From assembly GCA_038063315.1 (NCBI GenBank), contig JBBTVI010000019.1, positions 1-29,581 on the forward strand: a stretch of 29,581 nt of DNA, written 5' to 3'. The DNA comes from JBBTVI01 sp038063315. Lineage in GTDB: Bacteria > Patescibacteriota > Minisyncoccia > Sungbacterales > HO2-52-23. Of the stretch, positions 23,195-29,581 are shown one piece after another. Position 1 is the stretch's first letter, and the number at the start of each line of letters is the position of its first letter. The translations under genes were made by a program, and so were the position numbers. The notes under the pieces are model-generated. The model searched no databases. It was given only the letters and a program-made list of their open reading frames with translations, and was not told the origin of the DNA.

Positions 23195-24154
23195 ATGTCA
23201 AACATTTTTGATTTGCAAATTCAATCTACCGCATCGGACGGCAGGCATAGCCCGGCCGATATTATGGCGATGGCCAAAGAGCGGGGCGTTTTGACGATCG
23301 CGATCACGGATCATGATACGGTTGCGGGCGTGGCAGAAGCGGCTGCGGCCGGAACGGGGGGGGGAGGGCGCGTGATTTCGGGGATTGAAATTTCCGCGGA
23401 GGATCACGACATTCATCTTTTGGGTTACGGCGTTGATGAGATGAACGCGGATCTTCTCACGGCATTGGAGGAAGCGCGGCGCAGACGAATTGACGGCGCA
23501 AAGCAGATGGTGGATAATTTATCGCGCGCCGGACTTGTGATTACATGGGAGGATGTGCTCAATTACGCGACCGGAGACACGATTGCGCGTCCGCATATCG
23601 CGCGCGCCGCAATGGGCCGCACGGAGAATGCCGTGGCGCTTGAGGGCGTCGCCACGGTGCATGATTTTATCGTTAAATATTTAGGGAATGACAGCGGGAA
23701 TTATGTGCATCGGGCGCGGATTTCCGCGGCCTCGGCGATCGCGCTTCTGCACGGCGCCGGCGGCATCGCGGTGTGGTCTCATCCGGTTCTCCCCGATTTC
23801 CGGAACGGACAGTACGCGGCGCTTGAGGAGTTTTTTAAGGATCTCCGCGGGTGGGGGCTTGACGGCGTTGAGGTTTTCAATCCGTCGCACACCGAGGATG
23901 ACGCCGAATTTTTGGGCGGCATTGCGCAAAAATACGGCGTTCTCCGGACTGGCGGTTCGGATTTCCATGAGGCAAACGATTCGCCTGTTGTGTCCGAGGA
24001 GGGATTGCATTCTGCGGGATTTATCGGGGATTACGAGACGTTCGGATTTGCGACGGATGATATTATCCCGCGATTAGACGCCGCGATTGCGGCCCGTCGC
24101 GAGATGCTAAAATCGGCAGACGTACATGGCGACCAAAACACAGAGACAATATAA
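23195..24154 (+). CDS. PHP-domain phosphoesterase homologue with altered metal site
   Basis: A 319-residue PHP protein close to the TrpH/YciV group, which includes 5'-3' oligonucleotide exonucleases and pAp phosphatases. The order is DLQIQSTASDGRHSP, TIAITDHDTVAGV, RVISGIEISAED, IHLLGYGV, GGIAVWSHPVLP, DGVEVFNPSH and LRTGGSDFHEAN. The first motif is normally DLHxHSxxSDG, and here both histidines are glutamine. Two metal ligands are therefore missing while the later His and Asp ligands remain. A weak TGGACA-17-TAAAGA lies upstream, 7 nt from the ATG. The 3' end overlaps the next gene by 29 bp. Confidence 0.85.
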   Translation: MSNIFDLQIQSTASDGRHSPADIMAMAKERGVLTIAITDHDTVAGVAEAAAAGTGGGGRVISGIEISAEDHDIHLLGYGVDEMNADLLTALEEARRRRIDGAKQMVDNLSRAGLVITWEDVLNYATGDTIARPHIARAAMGRTENAVALEGVATVHDFIVKYLGNDSGNYVHRARISAASAIALLHGAGGIAVWSHPVLPDFRNGQYAALEEFFKDLRGWGLDGVEVFNPSHTEDDAEFLGGIAQKYGVLRTGGSDFHEANDSPVVSEEGLHSAGFIGDYETFGFATDDIIPRLDAAIAARREMLKSADVHGDQNTETI

Positions 24155-24371
24155 ACGGTTATCTTCTTCAGTGCGTACCTTTATTCGCCGCGAGAAAGCG
24201 CGTATTCGCAACAGCGGAGTCGCGCCGGAAGAGGCGCGGGAGAAGATCCGCGCGCTATCGGCGCGATTCAGCGGCGTTCGTACGCGGAAATTGCCCGATA
24301 CGGCGGGCGATAAGAGGAAGAAAACGGATGGAGCTGAGGAGGTTTCACCTCGTAAGCGGCTTACGAGGTGA
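24126..24371 (+). CDS. Small basic protein of unknown function, tail written by a palindrome
   Basis: An 81-residue, Arg/Lys-rich protein (MATKTQRQYKRLSSSVRTFI, then REKARIRNSGV). It is probably helical and nucleic-acid-binding by charge alone. The family is not recognised. It starts inside the end of the PHP gene, so it is probably co-translated. The last residues (EEVSPRKRLTR) and the TGA stop are encoded by the 50-bp palindrome at 24335-24384. The native C-terminus was probably different. The gene is followed by a strong terminator. Confidence 0.6.
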   Translation: MATKTQRQYKRLSSSVRTFIRREKARIRNSGVAPEEAREKIRALSARFSGVRTRKLPDTAGDKRKKTDGAEEVSPRKRLTR

Positions 24372-24384
24372 AACCTCCAATGAG
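24335..24384. repeat. 50-bp palindromic element, copy 2
   Basis: Identical over 50 bp to 1970-2019. The 20-bp arms are 24338-24357 and 24359-24378 around a central G. Here it overlaps the 3' end of the small basic gene and stands just before a terminator. Confidence 0.9.
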
Positions 24385-24405
24385 CGCATGTCTATCAGTA
24401 AAGCC

Positions 24406-24428
24406 AAAAAGGCGCAGCGCGCCTTTTT
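24406..24428. terminator. Bidirectional terminator
   Basis: AAAAAGGCGC (24406-24415), loop AGC and GCGCCTTTTT (24419-24428) form a perfect 10-bp stem with an A-run on one side and a T-run on the other. It serves the genes ending at 24371 (+) and 24429 (-). Confidence 0.85.
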
Positions 24429-26834
24429 TTATTGCGCAGACAGATACTCAAGGAGCGTCTGTCCGACCGCCCCTAAACTTTTGCTGCTGCACTGGTCAAT
24501 GGTATCGCGCGTGGTGTGCCATGCGGGATAATCAAAATCAATGAGGAGTGCCGCCGGGATGCCGCGCTCGTTGAGCGGCGTATGGTCGTCTAAAATGGTG
24601 TAGTGGATGTCGGTCGGGAAGACCGCGGGGAAGCGGTCGCGGCCGATTCGCCATAGTTGTCGGACGACGTCTTTGGCACGCGCAACCGAATCGCTCTCCG
24701 GGCGCAGCCGGAGATTTTTTTTGCACACCATATCCACGATAACAGCCGATTGCGGCAGGGTGGCCGGATAGAATTTTTTGATGTCGGCGGCAAAATGCGT
24801 TGAGCCGATTGGTTTCCAGTTAAGATTAGAGACGCCGGGGAAGCCCTCCTCGCCGTCGAAAAAGACGACGTCAACTCCGACTGGTAGCGAGGTTGACGCA
24901 TACGCGAGTGCGCGCGCGACCTCCAGCAAAACCGCAACGCCGGATGCGCCGTCGTTTGCTCCGGCAACGGGCGCCGAGGGATTGCCAGAGTCGCGATCCG
25001 CGAACCGGCGCGTGTCGTAGTGCGCGCCGAGAAGGACGCGCTGTTTTTTGTCCGGAAAGAATCGCGCGATAACATTGGCGAGAGCGTATTTTTCTCCATC
25101 CACGGGCGAGACCTCTTCCCATTGGTCGGTTGCGACATCGGAGGAGAGCGCCGCGAGTTCCGCGGCAAGGGCGCGCCAGGTTTTTTCATGCCCCTCGGCG
25201 CCGAGATGGCGCGGGCCGTAGCGGAGTTGCTGGCTGATAAAAGCCATGACCTCGTTGCCGTTGATGTTCATGCGCTCATTATTGTCTCCGCCGTCCAAAA
25301 GCGCGGCGGTCATGTATTCGACGGGCGCGTAATTGTCAGTGAGGATGGGATAGCCGGATAGCTCAAAGCGATTTAGATCAATCATTTTATTTGCAAGGCC
25401 GCGGATTATCGGATCCACATGATTTTTGACGCGGGGGTCGTTGAGAAAATTAATTTGCGCCCCGTTTGTCCCGACGAGGATAATATTCTGTATCGCGGCG
25501 CTCCCGCTTGAGCGGACCGCAAAAAAATAACTAGTCGGGAAAACGGATTGGAAGGTGCGGAGTGTGGAGAGGGCGAGTGACGGATTCGCGCGCGTGATCC
25601 GGGCGATGATATTGGCGATAAAAATGCCGTCGGGCGCGAGGCGTTCCCGCGCGAGCGCAAAAAATTCCCGCGTCAGAAGATGAGCGGGAATTGAATACAA
25701 TGAATGGAAGACGTCGCCCGCGATCACATCGTAGCGCGTTGTCGTGGCGGCAAGGAATCGGCGAGCGTCTCGGATATGATTTTGGATGGTTGTAGTAGGC
25801 CGAACGCCGAAGTATTTTTTTCCGAGGTCGAAAAGCGACGGCTCTATTTCCACGACGTCCACGACAGCCCCGGGGTTTTGGGCAAGAAAACGAGCGGGCA
25901 TAGCATAAGTTCCTCCTCCGAGAAAAAGCGCGCGCTGCGGCCGCGGGACAAAGAGAGAAGTGAGGGCGAAATATTTCGGATATTCTAAGACTGGCTCACT
26001 GGAATCATGGAAGACCGCACCGGACTTGCTGTGATCCTGATAAAGGACGCGCGCCATGCGGCTGTCAACGCGTTCCTCGGCGACGGTGATTTTTTCATAC
26101 ACGCCGTCTTGGATATAGATGATGCCAGCGCGGCGCAGTTCCTCCTTGCTGGTCGCGAGTAAAACGCCGGAGAGCAGTATGGCGAGGATGGCCGCGGCCC
26201 CGATGCGCCGCGCGTTTTTGATGGCGCCGCGTCGCAACATACCCGTCACGCCGAGAGTGGTCATAGCAATTGCTGCCGTTGTCAGGATGCGGTCAATTCC
26301 GATATGGGGGATGAGAAAAAAACCAGTGGCAATACTCCCCGCAATGCTGCCGGCCGTGGAGATAAAAAATATTTCGCCGGCAGCGCCGCCGACACCAAGA
26401 TAGGGGAATCTCTCGTGCTGCAGCCGGACGGCAAGCGGCGAGACCGCGCCGAAAAGCGCACTCGGGAGAGTGAAGAGGAAAAGCGCGGCCAGTAGCGGCC
26501 CCATGGTTAGAGAGAAGAACGCGCCAAATAACGGGAGTATGGCTACAGAAAGAATCTGGAGGAGAAAAATGCTGAGTCCTCCTGCGGCGATCAGTATGAA
26601 GAAATGGAGCGAGGCGTCGGCGCGCGCTGCGATTTTTCCGCCCGCCCAGTATCCGGCGGCAAGAGCCGCGAGAATAACGCCGAGCACACTTGAGACAGTA
26701 TAGAGCGTGGCGCCGAAATACGGCGAGAGAATGCGGAGCGCCGTCACTTCAATAATAAGAACGGCCGCTCCGGTAAGGAAGAGGATGGCGGGAATGACAA
26801 AGCGCGGGATAAGACGCGTCAGTATATATTGCAT
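24429..26834 (-). CDS. Membrane spermidine-synthase-like protein fused to an M28/glutaminyl-cyclase-like domain
   Basis: An 801-residue, three-part protein. Residues 1-225 form about eight or nine membrane segments (AVLIIEVTALRILSPYFGAT is the typical entry). Residues about 255-500 form a spermidine-synthase-like Rossmann domain: ALFLGGGTYAMPARFL, VDVVEIEPSLFDLGKKYF, IRDARRFL, YDVIAGDVFHSLYSIPAHLL. Residues about 540-801 form an M28-family domain with a full-looking ligand set: GAHYDTRRF, GANDGASGVAVLLE, FFDGEEGF, DDHTPLNERGIPAALL and AWHTTRD. The last motifs are closest to glutaminyl-peptide cyclotransferases. The domain should lie on one side of the membrane as an ectoenzyme or cytosolic enzyme; the side cannot be told. 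No frameshift joins the parts. It is divergent from the DUF192 hydrolase with 32 bp between. Confidence 0.85.
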   Translation of the reverse strand: MQYILTRLIPRFVIPAILFLTGAAVLIIEVTALRILSPYFGATLYTVSSVLGVILAALAAGYWAGGKIAARADASLHFFILIAAGGLSIFLLQILSVAILPLFGAFFSLTMGPLLAALFLFTLPSALFGAVSPLAVRLQHERFPYLGVGGAAGEIFFISTAGSIAGSIATGFFLIPHIGIDRILTTAAIAMTTLGVTGMLRRGAIKNARRIGAAAILAILLSGVLLATSKEELRRAGIIYIQDGVYEKITVAEERVDSRMARVLYQDHSKSGAVFHDSSEPVLEYPKYFALTSLFVPRPQRALFLGGGTYAMPARFLAQNPGAVVDVVEIEPSLFDLGKKYFGVRPTTTIQNHIRDARRFLAATTTRYDVIAGDVFHSLYSIPAHLLTREFFALARERLAPDGIFIANIIARITRANPSLALSTLRTFQSVFPTSYFFAVRSSGSAAIQNIILVGTNGAQINFLNDPRVKNHVDPIIRGLANKMIDLNRFELSGYPILTDNYAPVEYMTAALLDGGDNNERMNINGNEVMAFISQQLRYGPRHLGAEGHEKTWRALAAELAALSSDVATDQWEEVSPVDGEKYALANVIARFFPDKKQRVLLGAHYDTRRFADRDSGNPSAPVAGANDGASGVAVLLEVARALAYASTSLPVGVDVVFFDGEEGFPGVSNLNWKPIGSTHFAADIKKFYPATLPQSAVIVDMVCKKNLRLRPESDSVARAKDVVRQLWRIGRDRFPAVFPTDIHYTILDDHTPLNERGIPAALLIDFDYPAWHTTRDTIDQCSSKSLGAVGQTLLEYLSAQ

Positions 26835-26866
26835 ATCGGGTGTTTACGGGTTATATTCTACCATGA
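26835..26866. promoter_or_regulatory. Shared divergent promoter gap
   Basis: Only 32 bp separate the two start codons. TATAAC (26855-26850, minus) and TATATT (26853-26858, plus) overlap. No good -35 boxes or Shine-Dalgarno sites are seen, so both transcripts would have very short leaders. Confidence 0.4.
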
Positions 26867-28294
26867 ATGGCATTGCTTTTACGCATTATCGCATACGGGG
26901 CCGCCGGAGTCATTGCTGCGGCCGGAACAACGGTCCTGGCGCTCTTCGGAGACGGCGCGGCCGCGCTGTCGGATAACGGCGCGGCTCTTTTGGTTACCCG
27001 GCCGGTGACGACGGACGTGCGCGTCGGAGGCGGGCGGGTGTTGGCGGATGCGACGTTTTCGTTTGCGCCCTCGGCGGCGGTCTCTTATGGCGGAGGGTCG
27101 GACGACGGCCTTCTTTTTATTTATCCCGAGAAAGCGCGCCGCGCATTGTCTCTTGCCGCAACAAGCTCTCCGGCTGATGTCTTGTGGTTTGCCGATGGCC
27201 GCGTCGCGGATTTCGAGACGCGGATCCTCCCTGTATGGAACGCCTCCGGCGCTGTGAAGCGCCGTCTTTTTATCGCTGACGTCGGTACGGATTCGGTTTT
27301 GGTCACGGGGAGCGGATTCGTCGCGCTCTATGATATTCGCGTCGGTGACGCCGTGGAAATCGCGTATGGGATCCGGGACCCGATCGTGCCGCCCGCGTCC
27401 GGCGGGCTGGCAACATTGCCCGGTCGCGCGTATTTTATTGAGACGATGCGGCAAAATCCGGTCAAGGGGAAAAATTTCCGCGTGGGCGAGGTTATAGAGG
27501 ATGCGGGAGCGTACAAAAAATATGCGATTTTTTATAATGTCGGGACGCTCCGCATCAGCGGTGTCATGACAGTGCCCGCCGCGCCAGCGCCGGAACGCGG
27601 ATTTCCGGTTTTGATACTGAATCACGGACTTATTTCTTCTTCTATTTATTATAGCGGACGGGGCTCGCGGCGCGAAAAGGATTTTTTCGGGCGGAACGGC
27701 TATGTCACCATCCATCCGGATTACCGGGGCCTCGGCCAGTCCAGTCCGAATCCGGCGCGGCACCACGATTTTTACGCGGGGTACACCGAAGACGTGATTG
27801 CGGCCGTGGATGCGTTGAAAGAAGCGAATCCATCCTATGCGGATGAGTCGCGGATTGGCATGTGGGGTCACTCCATGGGCGGCGGCATTGCGGCGCGCGT
27901 GATGGTGCTTCATCCGGACATCAAAGCGTTTGTTTTATTCGCGCCGATCAGCGCGGACGCCTACGACAATTTTTTCGAGTTGCCTGCGGTGGAAGTGGAG
28001 TGGCTTAAAAAGACATATGGCGCCAGTCCGGCGACGACCCGGGTCTATGATTTGATTTCGCCCCTTTCGTATTTTCACGATGTGACGGCGCCGGTGCAGC
28101 TGCATCACGGAACAAAGGATGGGGACGTGCCAATCGCGTTTTCGCAAAAAATGTACGATACGCTAAAAAAACAGGGCAATAGCGTTGAATTCTATCGCTA
28201 TGGCGGAGAGAGGCATGAATTTATTCCGGAATGGGGTGTTGCGGCGCGCCGGGCTTTGTATTTTTTCGATACTTATGTGAAAAACGCGCAGTGA
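26867..28294 (+). CDS. Membrane-anchored DUF192 domain fused to an alpha/beta-hydrolase
   Basis: A 475-residue protein. Residues 3-28 form a signal or anchor (LLLRIIAYGAAGVIAAAGTT). Residues about 48-168 resemble DUF192 (GLLFIYPEKARRALSLAA, ADVLWFADGRVADFETRILP, VTGSGFVALYDIRVGDAVEI). Residues about 215-475 form an S9/dienelactone-type alpha/beta hydrolase. Its elements are FPVLILNHGLISSS, HPDYRGLGQSS, the nucleophile elbow GHSMGGGIA with S336, HHGTKDGDVP with D418, and GGERHEFIP with H450. The triad is complete. The exported hydrolase is probably an esterase or peptidase; the substrate is unknown. It is divergent from the M28 fusion gene, so the two may be co-regulated. Confidence 0.82.
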   Translation: MALLLRIIAYGAAGVIAAAGTTVLALFGDGAAALSDNGAALLVTRPVTTDVRVGGGRVLADATFSFAPSAAVSYGGGSDDGLLFIYPEKARRALSLAATSSPADVLWFADGRVADFETRILPVWNASGAVKRRLFIADVGTDSVLVTGSGFVALYDIRVGDAVEIAYGIRDPIVPPASGGLATLPGRAYFIETMRQNPVKGKNFRVGEVIEDAGAYKKYAIFYNVGTLRISGVMTVPAAPAPERGFPVLILNHGLISSSIYYSGRGSRREKDFFGRNGYVTIHPDYRGLGQSSPNPARHHDFYAGYTEDVIAAVDALKEANPSYADESRIGMWGHSMGGGIAARVMVLHPDIKAFVLFAPISADAYDNFFELPAVEVEWLKKTYGASPATTRVYDLISPLSYFHDVTAPVQLHHGTKDGDVPIAFSQKMYDTLKKQGNSVEFYRYGGERHEFIPEWGVAARRALYFFDTYVKNAQ

Positions 28295-28306
28295 CGCTCT
28301 CTATTT

Positions 28307-28418
28307 GTCACCCCCGCGTCATGCCGGAGGCAGATCGGCCTTCGGCGGAAAGGCGGGGGTCCAGGTTCTGATTTATATTGAGGAAACAAATCTAGATTCC
28401 CGCCTGCGCGGGAATGAC
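28307..28418. repeat. Interspersed repeat family D, copy 2 (GTCATTCCCGC type)
   Basis: The left half reads GTCACCCCCGCGTCATGCCG and GGCGGGGGTCCAGG. The right half reads GATTCCCGCCTGCGCGGGAA and TGAC. The ends are inverted around an AT-rich centre. Same family as 9532-9583. Confidence 0.7.
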
Positions 28419-28433
28419 AAGAAAAAAATAGAA

Positions 28434-28462
28434 TTGATTTCTTACCCTGCACGGTGTATCAT
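28434..28462 (+). promoter_or_regulatory. Predicted promoter of the WYL nuclease gene, leaderless
   Basis: TTGATT (28434-28439), a 17-nt spacer and TATCAT (28457-28462), then 6 nt to the ATG at 28469. No Shine-Dalgarno. Confidence 0.55.
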
Positions 28463-28468
28463 GGTTGC

Positions 28469-29284
28469 ATGTCCGATACGTTAGTCATTGATGTCGAGAC
28501 AAAAAAGTCATTCGCGGAGGTGGGGGGTGAGGCATTCAAGCGCGATCTCGGCGTATCTGTCGCGGGCGTCTATTCGTACCGCGACGACGCGTTTTTTGCG
28601 CTGGAAGAACACGAGATGGGAACTCTCGAGGAGCGCCTGAAGGAGACGGATGAAGTCATTGGTTTCAATATCAAGCATTTCGACATTCCGGTGCTTGAGC
28701 CGTATTTTTCCGGCGGATTTCCCGAGCGCATCGCGGTCCGCGATCTCTTTGAGGACGCGGTGCGTTTTCTCGGCCACCGCGTGGGGCTCAACGCTCTCGC
28801 CAAAGCAACGCTCGGCGTGGAAAAATCCGGACACGGCCTGGAGGCGCTCGCGTGGTACAAGGAGGGAAAGATTGATCAGATTAAAAAGTATTGTCTGGAC
28901 GATGTCCGCCTCACGCGCGATCTGTATGAGCACGGCAAGGCAAAGGGGTTTGTTCTTTTTCAATCGTTTATAGACGGCCGGACGCATTCTATTCCCGTTC
29001 CGTGGAGCGAGGGCGCGCCGAAGTCCGTGATGCAGACCATTGCGGAGGCGTTCGCGGGCCGCAGGCGCCTTGCGATTGAGTATGTATCGGCGCAGAACGA
29101 GGATCAGATGGGGTTCCGCAAGGAGCGGCTGGTGGATATTTATGGCATCAAGAAGGATTATATTGAGGCGTACTGCCATCTCCGCCGCGCTCCGCGGAAT
29201 TTCTATATCAAGCGCATCACCAAAGCGGAACTGACCGGCGAGTCGTATGTTATTCCGCAGGATGCACAGGGGGTATTGTTATGA
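28469..29284 (+). CDS. RNase H-like 3'-5' exonuclease with C-terminal WYL domain
   Basis: A 271-residue protein. The N-terminal part (about 1-170) is a DEDD-type exonuclease of the YprB/PolB-exonuclease-like group. It shows LVIDVETK (D8, E10), VIGFNIKHFDIPVLEPYF, GLNALAKATLG, GHGLEALAWYKEG and the closing YCLDDVRLTRDLYEHG. Residues about 190-265 form a WYL domain (RRRLAIEYVSAQNED, KERLVDIYGIK, YIEAYCHLRRAPRNFYIKRI), a module that senses ligands or nucleic acid in regulators and defence proteins. I chose ATG 28469 rather than GTG 28454 because of the -10 box position. It is coupled by an ATGA overlap to the next gene. Confidence 0.85.
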   Translation: MSDTLVIDVETKKSFAEVGGEAFKRDLGVSVAGVYSYRDDAFFALEEHEMGTLEERLKETDEVIGFNIKHFDIPVLEPYFSGGFPERIAVRDLFEDAVRFLGHRVGLNALAKATLGVEKSGHGLEALAWYKEGKIDQIKKYCLDDVRLTRDLYEHGKAKGFVLFQSFIDGRTHSIPVPWSEGAPKSVMQTIAEAFAGRRRLAIEYVSAQNEDQMGFRKERLVDIYGIKKDYIEAYCHLRRAPRNFYIKRITKAELTGESYVIPQDAQGVLL

Positions 29285-29581
29285 ACGTAAGCATGAAAGA
29301 CGTTATTTTTCACGGCAGCCGCGGGGACGTCTCGTTTGACGAAATTATTGCGGACATCATCTGTTTCGTCGAGCGCGATCCGCAACGTTTCTATAAAGTA
29401 ATCATCGGGAGCGATTCGCGTGCCGTAAGTTCTGCGGCGCTTGTCACGGCTGTGACGGTCTGGCGGGTGGGCAACGGCGCGATCCACTTCTGGACCAAAG
29501 CGCCCGAGCGGGTTTTTTATACGATGCAGGAGCGCATCTGGCAGGAGGCGATTGCGTCCATCACGCTCGCGCAGGAGATCC
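29281..29581 (+). CDS. YkuK-like (DUF458) RNase H-fold protein, 5' part
   Basis: The first 100 codons are inside the window and the rest is cut off. It reads MNVSMKDVIFHGSRGDVSFD, then IICFVERDPQRFYKVIIGSD and later AIHFWTKAPERVFYTMQERI. This matches the DUF458 pattern (GxxSFEEVxxDIxxFIxxDP, YKxIIGTDSQ, RIWxEA) of predicted RNase H-like nucleases. It begins 4 bp inside the WYL nuclease stop codon. Confidence 0.8.
   Translation, partial: MNVSMKDVIFHGSRGDVSFDEIIADIICFVERDPQRFYKVIIGSDSRAVSSAALVTAVTVWRVGNGAIHFWTKAPERVFYTMQERIWQEAIASITLAQEI

Noticed and set aside
26879..27913. 344-codon open frame on the minus strand
   Set aside because: It is antisense to the DUF192-hydrolase gene, rich in His/Arg as expected for a shadow of GC-rich coding DNA.
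1..29581. TGA recoding as in Gracilibacteria
   Set aside because: TGA ends tsaE, polA, holA and the WYL nuclease at the expected lengths, so the code is the standard bacterial one.
1..29581. tRNA, rRNA or riboswitch genes
   Set aside because: Intergenic gaps were read on both strands. They hold repeats, promoters and terminators but no cloverleaf or rRNA-like segment that I could recognise.

Overview
The window looks like a GC-rich member of the Candidate Phyla Radiation (Patescibacteria, most likely a Parcubacteria-type lineage). This is an inference from gene content: a short MurE-like ligase, a FemAB transferase, a large Cys-rich protein of a type I associate with CPR genomes, an archease, and tightly packed or overlapping genes. 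TGA is used as a stop (tsaE, polA, holA, the WYL nuclease), so the TGA=Gly recoding of Gracilibacteria and Absconditabacteria does not apply.

Layout. Bases 1-249 hold a low-GC DedA fragment (37% GC by hand count over 1-240). It runs head-on into the 5' end of a PilB/GspE-type ATPase at about 60% GC, which is probably an assembly chimera or a rearrangement point. Bases 738-3292 hold a degenerate DHH-family protein and two lipoproteins. Bases 3493-7905 are the information-processing block tsaE-polA-holA, with rpsT convergent and overlapping. Bases 8126-9370 encode an aspartate carbamoyltransferase with a PyrI-like zinc tail. Bases 9713-11494 encode a Cys-rich protein with zinc modules at both ends. 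Bases 11560-12382 encode a small receiver-like pair. uvrB and ruvA are divergent (12462-15134). Cell-wall genes (FemAB, MurE-like) follow at 15446-17909. A fused E1 and an E2 of a 2-oxoacid dehydrogenase complex occupy 18225-22413, with no E3 in the window. Then come an archease, a PHP protein and a small basic protein (22484-24371). A divergent pair of unusual multidomain proteins fills 24429-28294: a membrane spermidine-synthase-like protein fused to an M28/glutaminyl-cyclase-like domain, facing a DUF192-alpha/beta-hydrolase fusion. The window ends with an RNase H-like exonuclease carrying a WYL domain, overlapping a YkuK-type (DUF458) gene.

Repeats. Several intergenic repeat families are present and some have entered genes. 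uvrB carries an in-frame palindromic repeat. FemAB and the Mur ligase carry short in-frame repeat inserts. The ends of polA, the Mur ligase and the 24126 gene are written by repeat sequence.

Expression. Two start classes can be seen. Some genes have a clear AAGGAG-type Shine-Dalgarno sequence: the lipoproteins, pyrB, the receiver pair, E1 and E2. Others have a -10 box about 6-7 nt before the ATG and no Shine-Dalgarno, which suggests leaderless transcripts: the DHH gene, ruvA, archease, the WYL nuclease and possibly tsaE.
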